A DNA stretch of 7,630 nucleotides from Phycisphaerales bacterium UBA4658 (GCA_002405485.1 DHLW01000111.1:15203-22832), one strand, 5' to 3'. Positions 1 to 6,421 are shown, counted from the stretch's first letter. Notes: generated by a model not told the origin, from the sequence alone. Program-made: numbers and translations.

Positions 1-2324
1 TTGCGCGGCAGGCCGGCGCGCTCCAGCACGGCAAGAGCGGGTTTCTGGCGGCGTATTTCTGCGCCGAGTTCGGGCTTCACGAGAGCTTTCAGATCTATTC
101 CGGCGGCCTCGGGCTGCTGGCCGGGGACCATTTGAAGTCCGCCAGCGCGCGCAAGCTGCCGCTGGTGGGGGTGGGGCTGCTGTATCGCAACGGCTACTTT
201 CACCAGAAGCTGGATGCCGCGGGCATGCAGCAGGAGCTCTTTCCGCCGCTTGATGCGCCGCGGCAGCCGGTCAAGCGGGTGATGGATCTGGAGACCGGTC
301 GGCAGCTCACGGTCGGGGTGCACATGCCGGGTCGCGAGGTCCGCTGTGCGGTGTGGCGAGCGGACGTCGGCACGGTTCGGCTGTATCTGCTGGACACCAA
401 CCTGCCGGAGAACACGCCGGAAGACCGCGAGATCACCGCCAACCTGTACCTTGGGGACCAGAACCGGCGCATTCAGCAGGAGATCGTCCTGGGCATCGGG
501 GGTATCCGCGCGCTGAACGCCGCCAACGAGAAGCCGACGGTCTTTCATCTCAACGAGGGGCACGCCGCGTTCCTTGCGATCGAGCGGATCCGCGAGTTGC
601 GTGAGCGGTCGGGACTTTCGTTCGATCAGATCCGCGAGGCGGCGGCGGCGGCCCACGTGTTCACCACGCACACGCCGGTTCCGGCCGGGATCGATCGCTT
701 TCCCGCGGCGCTGATGACGCACTATTTCGGGTCGTACTGCCACTTGCTCGGGCTGGATCTGGAGGGGTTCCTTGCGCTTGGCCGCGAGAACGTCGGGGAC
801 AAGGCCGAGGCCTTCAGCATGGCGATCCTGGCGATCCGGTGCTGCAAGTTCGCCAACGGTGTGAGCAAGCTGCACGGCGACGTGAGCCGTCGGATGTGGC
901 GTGACATCTGGCCGCTGACTCCGCAGGACGACGTTCCCATCGGTCATGTGACCAACGGCGTGAACACGCCGACGTGGGTCAGCCCGATCATGGCGGAGAT
1001 CTACGACAAGCACCTCGGTTCGGGGTGGCGGACCTCGCCGCAGGATCCGAAGAGCTGGAGCGGCGTGGCCAAGATCTCCGACGCCGACCTGTGGTCGGCG
1101 CGGAGCGCGTGCCGGCAGCGACTGAGCGTTTTCTGCCGTGCGATGGCCGGATATGACCGCACCGGGGGCATGAACGGGCAGATCGACCCGTCGCTGCTCA
1201 CCATCGGGTTTGCGCGTCGCTTCGCCGGGTACAAGCGCGGCACGCTTCTGCTGAGGGATCCCGATCGCCTTGCCCGAGTCCTTCGCGGCAAGGAGGGCGG
1301 CTCAGTCGGCGGGGTGCAGCTCATCATCAGCGGCAAGAGCCATCCCGGCGACGGCTGGGGGAAGAACCTGATCCGAGAGGTTGTCGAGTTTGCCCGCAGC
1401 GAGAAGGCCGGCGGCCGCGTCCTGTTCATCGAGGACTATGACATCGACGTCGCCAGGGAGCTCGTCCGGGGATGCGACGTGTGGCTGAACACGCCGATCC
1501 GTGGCCTGGAGGCCAGCGGCACCAGCGGGATGAAGGCGGCGATGAACGGCGTGCTGCACGCCTCGATTCTCGATGGCTGGTGGGACGAGGGCTTTGCGCC
1601 CGAGGTGGGTTTCAAGATCCCCGACAGCGGCATCTATCCGAGCGACGCCCCCGACGAGCGGCGCGAGGCGTTCGAATCCGACGCGCTGTACACGCTCATC
1701 GAGCGCGAGCTCATTCCCGACTTCTACTCGCGATCGACGGGCGGCTTGCCGGCCAAGTGGACTTCGCGGATGCGTGCGTGCATCGCCACGCTCTCGCCGG
1801 AGTTCAGCACGCATCGCATGGTCGCTGAATATGCCACCAAGTACTACTTTCCGGCGCATGTCGCGGCGTCGGCTCTCTCTGCCAACAACTTTGCGGGCGC
1901 CCGGGAGCTGGCCGATCACATCGATCGCTATCGCAAGCACTGGTCGAGCGTGCGTGTGAAGACGACGGAGTGTGCTCCGGCGCCGGGTGGGGGCGGGTTT
2001 GCCGTCGCCGCCGCCGTTCGGCTGGGCATGCTCCGGCCGGACGAGGTGCAGGTGCAGATTTATCACGGGGTGCTCGACGACGCCGGCGCGATCGACCACG
2101 GGCTTGCCGAACCCATGGTCTGCAAACAGCCCCTTGCCGGGGGCGACGGGTCGTACCACTACGCCGGATCGGCCAAGGCGGCCCCGCACGCGACGGGCAC
2201 CAAGTACGCCCTGTTTGTGCGCGTGCTGCCCGGCGACGCCCGGCTGGTCACACCGTTTGTTCCGGGCCTTGTCGCCAATGGCGCGACCGTCCGTGCCGAG
2301 TCGGATCCCGGTGCGCATCTCTGA
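1..2324 (+). CDS. glgP: Alpha-glucan (glycogen) phosphorylase, 5'-truncated by window edge
   Basis: The enzyme cleaves terminal alpha-1,4-glucosyl units from glycogen or maltodextrin with phosphate, giving glucose-1-phosphate (GT35, pyridoxal-phosphate dependent, cytoplasmic). The reading frame is open from position 3 with no start, and the codons before 132 already encode conserved family sequence (AAYFCAEFGLHES, then YSGGLGLLAGDHLKS), so the TTG at 132 is internal and the gene begins before the window. 773 residues are visible; bacterial members of this branch are usually about 850, so roughly the N-terminal 100 are missing. Visible landmarks: LNEGHAAFL, RFAGYKR (1218-1238), ISGKSHPGDG and LEASGTSGMKAAMNG, whose Lys codon at 1533-1535 should hold the PLP. 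The usual NNPRRPLEA segment reads NTPIRGLEA here. After about residue 640 comes the C-terminal beta-rich domain typical of the actinobacterial-type family. It ends 6 bases from the convergent neighbour's stop. Family assignment is secure; substrate preference is not visible. Confidence 0.96.
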   Translation, partial: ARQAGALQHGKSGFLAAYFCAEFGLHESFQIYSGGLGLLAGDHLKSASARKLPLVGVGLLYRNGYFHQKLDAAGMQQELFPPLDAPRQPVKRVMDLETGRQLTVGVHMPGREVRCAVWRADVGTVRLYLLDTNLPENTPEDREITANLYLGDQNRRIQQEIVLGIGGIRALNAANEKPTVFHLNEGHAAFLAIERIRELRERSGLSFDQIREAAAAAHVFTTHTPVPAGIDRFPAALMTHYFGSYCHLLGLDLEGFLALGRENVGDKAEAFSMAILAIRCCKFANGVSKLHGDVSRRMWRDIWPLTPQDDVPIGHVTNGVNTPTWVSPIMAEIYDKHLGSGWRTSPQDPKSWSGVAKISDADLWSARSACRQRLSVFCRAMAGYDRTGGMNGQIDPSLLTIGFARRFAGYKRGTLLLRDPDRLARVLRGKEGGSVGGVQLIISGKSHPGDGWGKNLIREVVEFARSEKAGGRVLFIEDYDIDVARELVRGCDVWLNTPIRGLEASGTSGMKAAMNGVLHASILDGWWDEGFAPEVGFKIPDSGIYPSDAPDERREAFESDALYTLIERELIPDFYSRSTGGLPAKWTSRMRACIATLSPEFSTHRMVAEYATKYYFPAHVAASALSANNFAGARELADHIDRYRKHWSSVRVKTTECAPAPGGGGFAVAAAVRLGMLRPDEVQVQIYHGVLDDAGAIDHGLAEPMVCKQPLAGGDGSYHYAGSAKAAPHATGTKYALFVRVLPGDARLVTPFVPGLVANGATVRAESDPGAHL

Positions 2325-2330
2325 TCGACA

Positions 2331-3194
2331 TCACCTGACCATCGGGCGATTCTGACGCCGCCGGCGCTCCCGATCGATGCCGCTGCAGCACCGCAGCAGC
2401 GCGTCGACGCAGAGTCCGATCTGGATGGCGCACGCCGTGCCGATGATCACGAACCCGATCGACCCTGCGGGCGGGTGGTGGCGCGACACCACGAACATCA
2501 CGGCCGACCCGATCGTGCCGAGCAGGAACACCGCGAACATCCAGCGCTTGCATCGGCGGACCCGCTCGGCCAGGGCCGCATCCGGAAACCCGCGCACGAG
2601 ACTCGCCATGAGCTCGATTCCCCGGTCGATTGTTCCGGCCGCCGCGATGCCCGTCGCTCCCGCCAGGATCGTCATGAGCGCACGGGGCATGATCCAGCCC
2701 GTCCAGATCTTGATGCTCAGCAGTGTCAGGACAGTCAGCAGCCCTGCGAGCCCGACCACGATCCGGGGCCGGATCTGCCGGTCCGTGCTCATGCGATGCC
2801 GCGCCGCGTCGGCGGTCCACCACCAGCCCAGCGACCACGCGACGCCGAGCATGGCAGCGCTGAGCAGGTACCCTTGGGCGAACCAAGGTGTGAGGCCGGC
2901 GCCCCTGCCCACCACGATGGAAGCCAGGCCGAGGACGCACGTCAGGAGGAGGCCGAGCATCACCCGGAACGCCGCCGCGGCTTTGCCTGCTTGGGAGAGT
3001 GTGCGCTCATCGGCGAACCTCAGCAGCGAGGGATCGAGCGCGTCGCGGACTGGGCGGGAGCACTCGGGGCAGACGGCGTCGATCGTCAGGCCATCCAGGG
3101 CGTACTCGCACACGACGCAACTCGAGCCGGGCGGAGCGACCTGGTCCTGAGTCGGATCCTGTGGCGGCGTGCTCGCGTGGGGATGTGCGGACAC
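2331..3194 (-). CDS. Zinc-ribbon multi-pass membrane protein, function unknown
   Basis: A 287-residue protein that I do not recognise by function. Residues 1-25 are polar and Pro/Gln-rich. Residues 26-45 form a four-cysteine zinc ribbon, CVVC (Cys26, Cys29) and CPEC (Cys42, Cys45). About six hydrophobic segments follow, near 76-95, 105-126, 145-165, 170-188, 218-236 and 246-266, and the tail is very basic (RERRRRQNRPMVR). By the positive-inside rule the Arg-rich tail should be cytoplasmic. Ribbon-plus-helices proteins of this shape are common in planctomycetes and largely uncharacterised. The start is GTG at 3192-3194, directly after the TGA of the upstream MauE-like gene, with GGAG (plus-strand CTCC at 3203-3206) 8 bases before it. 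It is the last gene of the four-gene minus-strand run. The hydrophobic pattern and the Cys pairs favour this frame over the long overlapping plus-strand frames. Confidence 0.8.
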   Translation of the reverse strand: MSAHPHASTPPQDPTQDQVAPPGSSCVVCEYALDGLTIDAVCPECSRPVRDALDPSLLRFADERTLSQAGKAAAAFRVMLGLLLTCVLGLASIVVGRGAGLTPWFAQGYLLSAAMLGVAWSLGWWWTADAARHRMSTDRQIRPRIVVGLAGLLTVLTLLSIKIWTGWIMPRALMTILAGATGIAAAGTIDRGIELMASLVRGFPDAALAERVRRCKRWMFAVFLLGTIGSAVMFVVSRHHPPAGSIGFVIIGTACAIQIGLCVDALLRCCSGIDRERRRRQNRPMVR

Positions 3195-3707
3195 TCAGCT
3201 GTCTCCGGGCTCTGGACTGGTGCGGGCTGCTGAGTCGTTGGCGGGCGCGGGCACGGCGCCGAGGGTGCGACTGCGCGACGCGACCGCGCCGACAAGAGCG
3301 ATGAGAACGAGTCCGGAGTTGCGGATCACCGCGTCCATGCGATGGGTGAGGCCGGGGAAGACCCGGCCCAGCCCGCACCCGCATCCAAGGTCGAGCAGTT
3401 CAGAGCGGACGGCGAGGATCACGCCCGTCATGGCCAGCAGGAGGATCGCGGCGGAGGCGAGCGACCATCGGGAAGCGCGTCCCGAGAGCAGCCACACGGC
3501 CATGGCGGCTTCCAGGGCGACGAGCGCGATCGCGTGGGGCATGGCGTCAGTGGGAGCCGGGAGCGCGAGCACGCCGGCGATGATGACCGTGAGCGGCTCG
3601 ATCGAGATGAGTTTGCCGGAGACGGCCAGAGCGAGCACGCATCCGACGATCAATCGAGCCAGCAGGGCGACCAGCCGAGCGGTTTCCTGGCTGGATGCGG
3701 CAGTCAC
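3195..3707 (-). CDS. MauE/DoxX-like four-helix membrane protein
   Basis: A 170-residue membrane protein with four hydrophobic segments (about 10-32, 58-75, 82-100 and 130-145). It carries the pair CGCGLG (Cys109, Cys111) after the third helix, resembling the CGCFG motif of MauE-type proteins, which are linked to thiol-disulfide chemistry or maturation of periplasmic redox enzymes. The partner is unknown; no mau genes are visible. The frame stays open far upstream (to 4259), but that extension is Arg/Pro-rich noise antisense in frame to purQ. The true start is GTG at 3705-3707, which overlaps the purQ stop by four bases (GTGA) and has GGAG (plus-strand CTCC at 3715-3718) 7 bases before it, placed inside the end of purQ. 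The C-terminal 25 residues are Ala/Pro/Ser-rich and probably disordered. The fold call is moderately sure, the role is not. Confidence 0.75.
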   Translation of the reverse strand: MTAASSQETARLVALLARLIVGCVLALAVSGKLISIEPLTVIIAGVLALPAPTDAMPHAIALVALEAAMAVWLLSGRASRWSLASAAILLLAMTGVILAVRSELLDLGCGCGLGRVFPGLTHRMDAVIRNSGLVLIALVGAVASRSRTLGAVPAPANDSAARTSPEPGDS

Positions 3708-4525
3708 ACGCCCGCTCCGATCGCCGCACGCACCGCGGATTGGAACATGACCAGGCCCGGGGTCGGGCCTTGGCGGACGCGTTGCGGCAGGCGTGTCCAG
3801 TAGGGGTGCAGCGTCCAGTCCAGGTATCGCTCCGGGTGGGGCATCAGCCCGAAGATGCGTCCGGACGGATCGCAGATGCCCGCGATCGCGGACGTGCTTC
3901 CGTTGACGTTGTTCTCGTAGCGGAGGGCGACCTGTCCGGAACGCTCGAGTTCGTCGAGCACGTGCGGCGAGGCGGCGACGAATCGGCCCTCGCCGTGCGC
4001 GATCGGGAGTCGGAGCACGTCTGCGCGATGATCGTCGGGGAATCGGTCGTGCAGGTCGGCCGTCCAGATGCACGGGGATCGTCGCTCGGCCCGGACGCCG
4101 ACCCAGGTGTCGATGAACCTTCCGCCGGCGTTGAACGAGAGGGACGTGGTCTGCTCGGGCGCCGCCTCGCTCGGCCAGCCAGCGCCCGCGGCGGGCCCCG
4201 GGAGCAGCCCCACCTGCACGAGCACCTGGAATCCGTTGCACGCCCCGATCATCGGGCATCCGCGCTCCACCGCGGCCCGCAGCGCGGGGTACAGCTTTTC
4301 GCGGAGCTTCATCGCGAAGATCCGCCCGGACGCGATGTCGTCTCCGTAGCTGAAGCCCCCCGGAAACGCGATCAGGTCGTATCCGTCAACCCGGGTCGGC
4401 TCGGCGATGAGCGCGTCGACGTGCACAAGGTCTGGCTCGGCCCCGGCCAGGGCAAAGGCCCGGCACATCTCGGCGTCGCAGTTGGTCCCGGCGGCTCGAA
4501 TGACCAGTGCTCTGGGCGTGGGCAT
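3704..4525 (-). CDS. purQ: Phosphoribosylformylglycinamidine synthase subunit PurQ
   Basis: The glutaminase subunit of FGAM synthase, the fourth step of de novo IMP synthesis: it releases ammonia from glutamine for use by PurL, bridged by PurS. This is a class I glutamine amidotransferase. Visible signatures: FPGGFSYGDD (54-63), GACNGFQ (94-100) with nucleophile Cys96, PIAHGEGRF (174-182), NGS (208-210), and GLMPHPER (226-233) giving His230 and Glu232 of the triad. All catalytic residues are intact. At 273 residues it is longer than the Bacillus subtilis type (about 227), with an Ala/Gly/Pro-rich insert at 108-125 and a C-terminal extension of about 35 residues after the HPER motif. The ATG at 4523-4525 is supported by AGGA (plus-strand TCCT at 4532-4535) 6 bases upstream. 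It lies 43 bases after hscB and overlaps the next gene by four bases. No purS or purL is in the window, so its partners must be encoded elsewhere. Confidence 0.95.
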   Translation of the reverse strand: MPTPRALVIRAAGTNCDAEMCRAFALAGAEPDLVHVDALIAEPTRVDGYDLIAFPGGFSYGDDIASGRIFAMKLREKLYPALRAAVERGCPMIGACNGFQVLVQVGLLPGPAAGAGWPSEAAPEQTTSLSFNAGGRFIDTWVGVRAERRSPCIWTADLHDRFPDDHRADVLRLPIAHGEGRFVAASPHVLDELERSGQVALRYENNVNGSTSAIAGICDPSGRIFGLMPHPERYLDWTLHPYWTRLPQRVRQGPTPGLVMFQSAVRAAIGAGV

Positions 4526-4568
4526 GGTCGATCCTATTCCCGGCCGGAATCGACGCGACGAACGCGCA

Positions 4569-5087
4569 TCAGCCCACCTGCTCCATCATCCGCTCGATGT
4601 ACCGCCACTGGTTCAGGACGAGTTTGACCTCGCGCAGAGCGCTGGAGGCCTCAGCGGGCCGGGACCCGACCGTCTGGAACAGGCTGGCGACCCGATCACG
4701 CAGCTCCGTCCGCCGGCGGGCGGCCCACTGCTCCCACCTGCGCAGTTCCGGGGCGTTCTGCGAACGCTGCGCCGCCTCCAGTTGTTCGCGGACGTCCATC
4801 ATCTCCATGAGAAAGGCCGGGGGCAGGGTGTCGGCGCGTTCGGCGGGCGCAATCGCAAGCTCGCGCGACCAGAGGTCATGCAGCGCCGCCGCACGCTTTT
4901 CCGCGTCCACGAGGGTTGCCCGGGCCCGGTTGAGTTCGGCGGAGCGTTCCTCGGCCAGCATCCCATCGCTTGCGAAGTCCGGGTGTGCGCCCGCCTCGGC
5001 GACCAGCGCGAGATACGCCCGCTGGATCTCCGCCGGGGCGAGATCAAACCGCCTGGGAAGCCCGAGTATGGCGAACGGATCCGTCAT
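4569..5087 (-). CDS. hscB: Fe-S cluster assembly co-chaperone HscB (J-domain)
   Basis: HscB delivers the scaffold IscU to the Hsp70 HscA and stimulates its ATPase during iron-sulfur cluster transfer in the cytoplasm. The 172-residue length matches the family. The N-terminus (DPFAILGLPRRFDL, 3-16) has the usual HscB opening, the J-domain motif HPD is at 35-37, the helix after it reads LNRARATLVDAEKRAAALH (52-70), and FLMEMMDVREQLEA (92-105) matches the diagnostic FLMEQLELREEL of the IscU-binding C-terminal domain. No hscA, fdx or iscU is next to it, unlike the classical proteobacterial cluster. The ATG at 5085-5087 has no visible Shine-Dalgarno sequence, in contrast to its neighbours, so the message may be leaderless or SD-independent. 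It is the first gene of the minus-strand run, divergent from the racemase-like gene with a 140-base spacer. A generic J-protein is the alternative, made unlikely by the C-terminal motif. Confidence 0.9.
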   Translation of the reverse strand: MTDPFAILGLPRRFDLAPAEIQRAYLALVAEAGAHPDFASDGMLAEERSAELNRARATLVDAEKRAAALHDLWSRELAIAPAERADTLPPAFLMEMMDVREQLEAAQRSQNAPELRRWEQWAARRRTELRDRVASLFQTVGSRPAEASSALREVKLVLNQWRYIERMMEQVG

Positions 5088-5227
5088 TGCACGGTGATGG
5101 TATGGAAGCCGGATTCGATCCGCGGACCGGCTCGCGCACGCCCCTTGCGACAGGTCAGGAGTAACATCTCCATGGCGTCGCTGGATCGGCAGTTGGAATC
5201 CCGGATTGCTCAGAATGGAGCCAACCT
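5088..5227. promoter_or_regulatory. Divergent intergenic region with nested inverted repeats
   Basis: This 140-base spacer must hold the start signals for both the hscB-purQ run (minus) and the racemase-like gene (plus). I found no convincing -35/-10 pair on either strand. It contains nested symmetry at 5108-5131: outer arms GCCGG (5108-5112) and CCGGC (5127-5131), inner arms CGGAT (5110-5114) and ATCCG (5118-5122) around TCG. This could be an operator, but such short arms occur by chance in DNA this GC-rich. Confidence 0.4.
5217..5220 (+). promoter_or_regulatory. Ribosome binding site that fixes the TTG start
   Basis: GGAG lies 7 bases before TTG at 5228. No ATG or GTG occurs in that frame just upstream, and the protein's conserved IGIVACSPEG begins five residues in, so this site settles the unusual TTG start. 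Confidence 0.7.
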
Positions 5228-5956
5228 TTGGCCAGGCACATCGGCATCGTGGCGTGCAGCCCGGAAGGATCGGCCCTGTGCTATCGCGACATCTTCCGAT
5301 ACGCGGGCAAGCACCTTGGTGAGCATGCCGGGGCCACGTATCCGGTCGTCACCCTGCACAACCTGCCGCTGGAACGCTACATGCGGGCCGTCCACCAGGA
5401 CAACTGGCACACGGTGGCGGACATGCTCGTGACGTCGGCACGGGCGTTGGCCTCGGCGGGCGCGGAGTTTGCGGTGGTCCCCGACAACCTGATGCAGCAC
5501 GGGGTCGAACTCGCCCGGTCGGCCTCGCCGATTCCCTGGCTCACCATGACCGACCTCGTCGCCGAGGCCATCGTCGCGGACGGGCGTCGGCATGTGGGCC
5601 TGGTCGGCACCAAGATGGTCATGTTCGGGTCAACGTACCAGACGTTGCTGGGGATCCGGGGTGTCCGGGTCGACGTTCCCGATTCGGCAGATGCCGACGC
5701 AGTCGACGCGATCATCTTTGGCGAGCTCATTTATGGCGACGTGGTGCCCGAGTCGGCGCAGCGGCTGATCCGGGTGATCGAAGGGCTGCGAGCCAAGGGG
5801 TGTGAGGGCGTGGTGCTGGCGAGCACCGAGGTGCCGCTGCTCGTGGACTCTCGGAACAGTCCGCTTCCGGTGTACGACACCACGCAGCTTCTTGCCGAGG
5901 GGGCTCTCAGAGTGGCCATGGGCGAACGCCCCATGCCCGTGCGTGGAGGCTCGTGA
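5228..5956 (+). CDS. Aspartate/glutamate racemase superfamily protein lacking both catalytic cysteines
   Basis: A 242-residue cytoplasmic protein with the two-lobed Asp/Glu/hydantoin racemase fold. The opening IGIVACSPEGSALCYRDI (5-22) replaces the usual IGIVGGMGPEAT; a conserved segment follows at VVPDNLMQHG (83-92), a second-lobe start at HVGLVGTKMVM (122-132), and the C-terminal signature reads GVVLASTEVPLLV (194-206), ending with SPLPVYDTTQLLA. In typical racemases two cysteines act as the acid/base pair, in CNT and CTE contexts. Here the first site is Asp86 (PDN) and the second is Ser199 (STE, codon AGC at 5822-5824). From memory, a subfamily with PDN at the first site exists that keeps CTE at the second; losing both is odder. 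It may be an altered racemase, an isomerase or lyase, or a binding protein. Cys10, Cys18 and Cys192 are present but not at the catalytic positions. TTG start, probably monocistronic. Fold is confident, activity is open. Confidence 0.85.
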   Translation: MARHIGIVACSPEGSALCYRDIFRYAGKHLGEHAGATYPVVTLHNLPLERYMRAVHQDNWHTVADMLVTSARALASAGAEFAVVPDNLMQHGVELARSASPIPWLTMTDLVAEAIVADGRRHVGLVGTKMVMFGSTYQTLLGIRGVRVDVPDSADADAVDAIIFGELIYGDVVPESAQRLIRVIEGLRAKGCEGVVLASTEVPLLVDSRNSPLPVYDTTQLLAEGALRVAMGERPMPVRGGS

Positions 5957-6056
5957 CATCGCCTTGGCGTGGAGACGGTTCCAGGGTTGTCCCGTGGGTG
6001 TCTGGGGTGCCTTGGACGGGCTGCCTTGGCGAGTCCGGTGTGGGAAGATGGGGAAG

Positions 6057-6071
6057 GCCCCCCCTGGGGGC
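6057..6071 (+). terminator. Short GC hairpin, weak terminator candidate
   Basis: GCCCCC (6057-6062) pairs perfectly with GGGGGC (6066-6071) around CCT, 100 bases after the racemase-like stop codon. There is no T-run after it, so a Rho-independent terminator is not well supported and the structure may be incidental to the C and G runs. Confidence 0.25.
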
Positions 6072-6111
6072 GAGCAGTCGGGAAAGGAGATTGCTATTCT
6101 GTTTGCCCGGG

Positions 6112-6178
6112 TCGTCCGGACGTCCCCAGGCTGTGGGGAGGACGATTCGGGAACCGTTGGCATGCCCCAGCCGAATCG
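6112..6178. repeat. Overlapping inverted repeats, possible structured RNA
   Basis: Structure A: TCGTCC (6112-6117) pairs with GGACGA (6140-6145), and inside it TCCCCA (6123-6128) pairs with TGGGGA (6134-6139) around a 5-base loop, leaving a 5-base bulge on one side only. Structure B: CGATTCGG (6143-6150) pairs perfectly with CCGAATCG (6171-6178) across 20 bases. A and B share 6143-6145, so at full length they compete. The palindrome GGCATGCC (6159-6166) sits in the loop of B. Pairing is read directly from the sequence; a function is not shown. Confidence 0.4.
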
Positions 6179-6240
6179 CGATCGCACGTGTGTCGCGGGC
6201 GTCTTGGGGAGGAATCAGCGGGGTTTCTGGCTGGTGTGTT

Positions 6241-6267
6241 GGGGAACGGTGGGGGGGTGAGACTGGG
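6241..6267 (+). other. G-quadruplex-type motif
   Basis: Four GGG tracts (6241-6243, 6251-6253, 6255-6257, 6265-6267) are separated by 7, 1 and 7 bases, satisfying the G3+N1-7 rule. The Gs are on the strand that would be in the RNA if transcription runs rightwards from the racemase-like gene or into the surface-protein gene. Confidence 0.5.
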
Positions 6268-6331
6268 TGCTTGGCTCGGCGCGCGGCAGAGGCAGCGCGT
6301 GCGTCGGGTCAGGCCGCGGCTTCGTTGTGTC

Positions 6332-6367
6332 TGCCCAAATCCGTGTTTGGGCATGGCTCACGTAGCC
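6332..6367. promoter_or_regulatory. Perfect 8-bp hairpin plus adjacent small hairpin upstream of the surface-protein gene
   Basis: TGCCCAAA (6332-6339) and TTTGGGCA (6346-6353) are perfect inverted copies around TCCGTG. Directly after comes GGCT-CACGT-AGCC (6355-6367). No T-run follows, so this does not look like an intrinsic terminator; it sits 65-100 bases before the next start codon, where an operator or leader structure would be expected. The A/T-containing arm makes it stand out from its G/C-rich surroundings. Confidence 0.4.
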
Positions 6368-6373
6368 GCGTCG

Positions 6374-6379
6374 TATAGA
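6374..6379 (+). promoter_or_regulatory. Possible -10 element of the surface-protein gene
   Basis: TATAGA matches the sigma-70 -10 consensus at four of six bases and is one of the few A/T-rich spots in the gap. No good -35 lies 16-18 bases upstream; that place is taken by the end of the hairpin pair. If used, the leader would be about 45 bases long. Confidence 0.2.
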
Positions 6380-6421
6380 AGTAGAGACGCTTCCGTTTGA
6401 TCTGCACGAATGCTGGGTGCT

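Noticed and set aside
132..134. TTG at 132 as the phosphorylase start
   Set aside because: Conserved phosphorylase sequence is encoded in the same frame from position 3 onward with no stop, so this codon is internal and the start lies before the window.
1302..2318. 338-codon open frame antisense to glgP
   Set aside because: Arg/Gly/Val-rich translation with no family features; a typical GC-rich shadow of the conserved plus-strand gene.
2377..3233. Long plus-strand frames across the zinc-ribbon membrane gene
   Set aside because: They are polar and Arg/Ala/Pro-rich, while the minus strand gives clear membrane helices and paired CxxC motifs.
3708..4259. N-terminal extension of the MauE-like gene into purQ
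   Set aside because: The extra 184 residues are Arg/Pro-rich and lie in another frame of purQ; the GTG at 3707 has its own GGAG and the hydrophobic protein starts there.
4407..5432. 341-codon plus-strand frame over purQ, hscB and the racemase-like gene
   Set aside because: It overlaps three well-supported genes and shows no domain of its own.
5173..5432. Small ORF from ATG 5173 (MASLDRQLES...) as a leader peptide
   Set aside because: A GGAG lies before it, but the frame runs on into the racemase-like gene out of frame with no sensible end. A leader role cannot be excluded but is not supported.
6178..6185. GCGATCGC palindrome as a HIP1-type element
   Set aside because: Only one copy was noticed, and the element is characteristic of cyanobacteria; expected by chance here.
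5953..6400. Two plus-strand frames of about 140 codons in the gap
   Set aside because: Composition follows the G-rich DNA (Gly, Arg, Trp, Cys) and no motif is recognisable; length is explained by scarce stops in GC-rich sequence.
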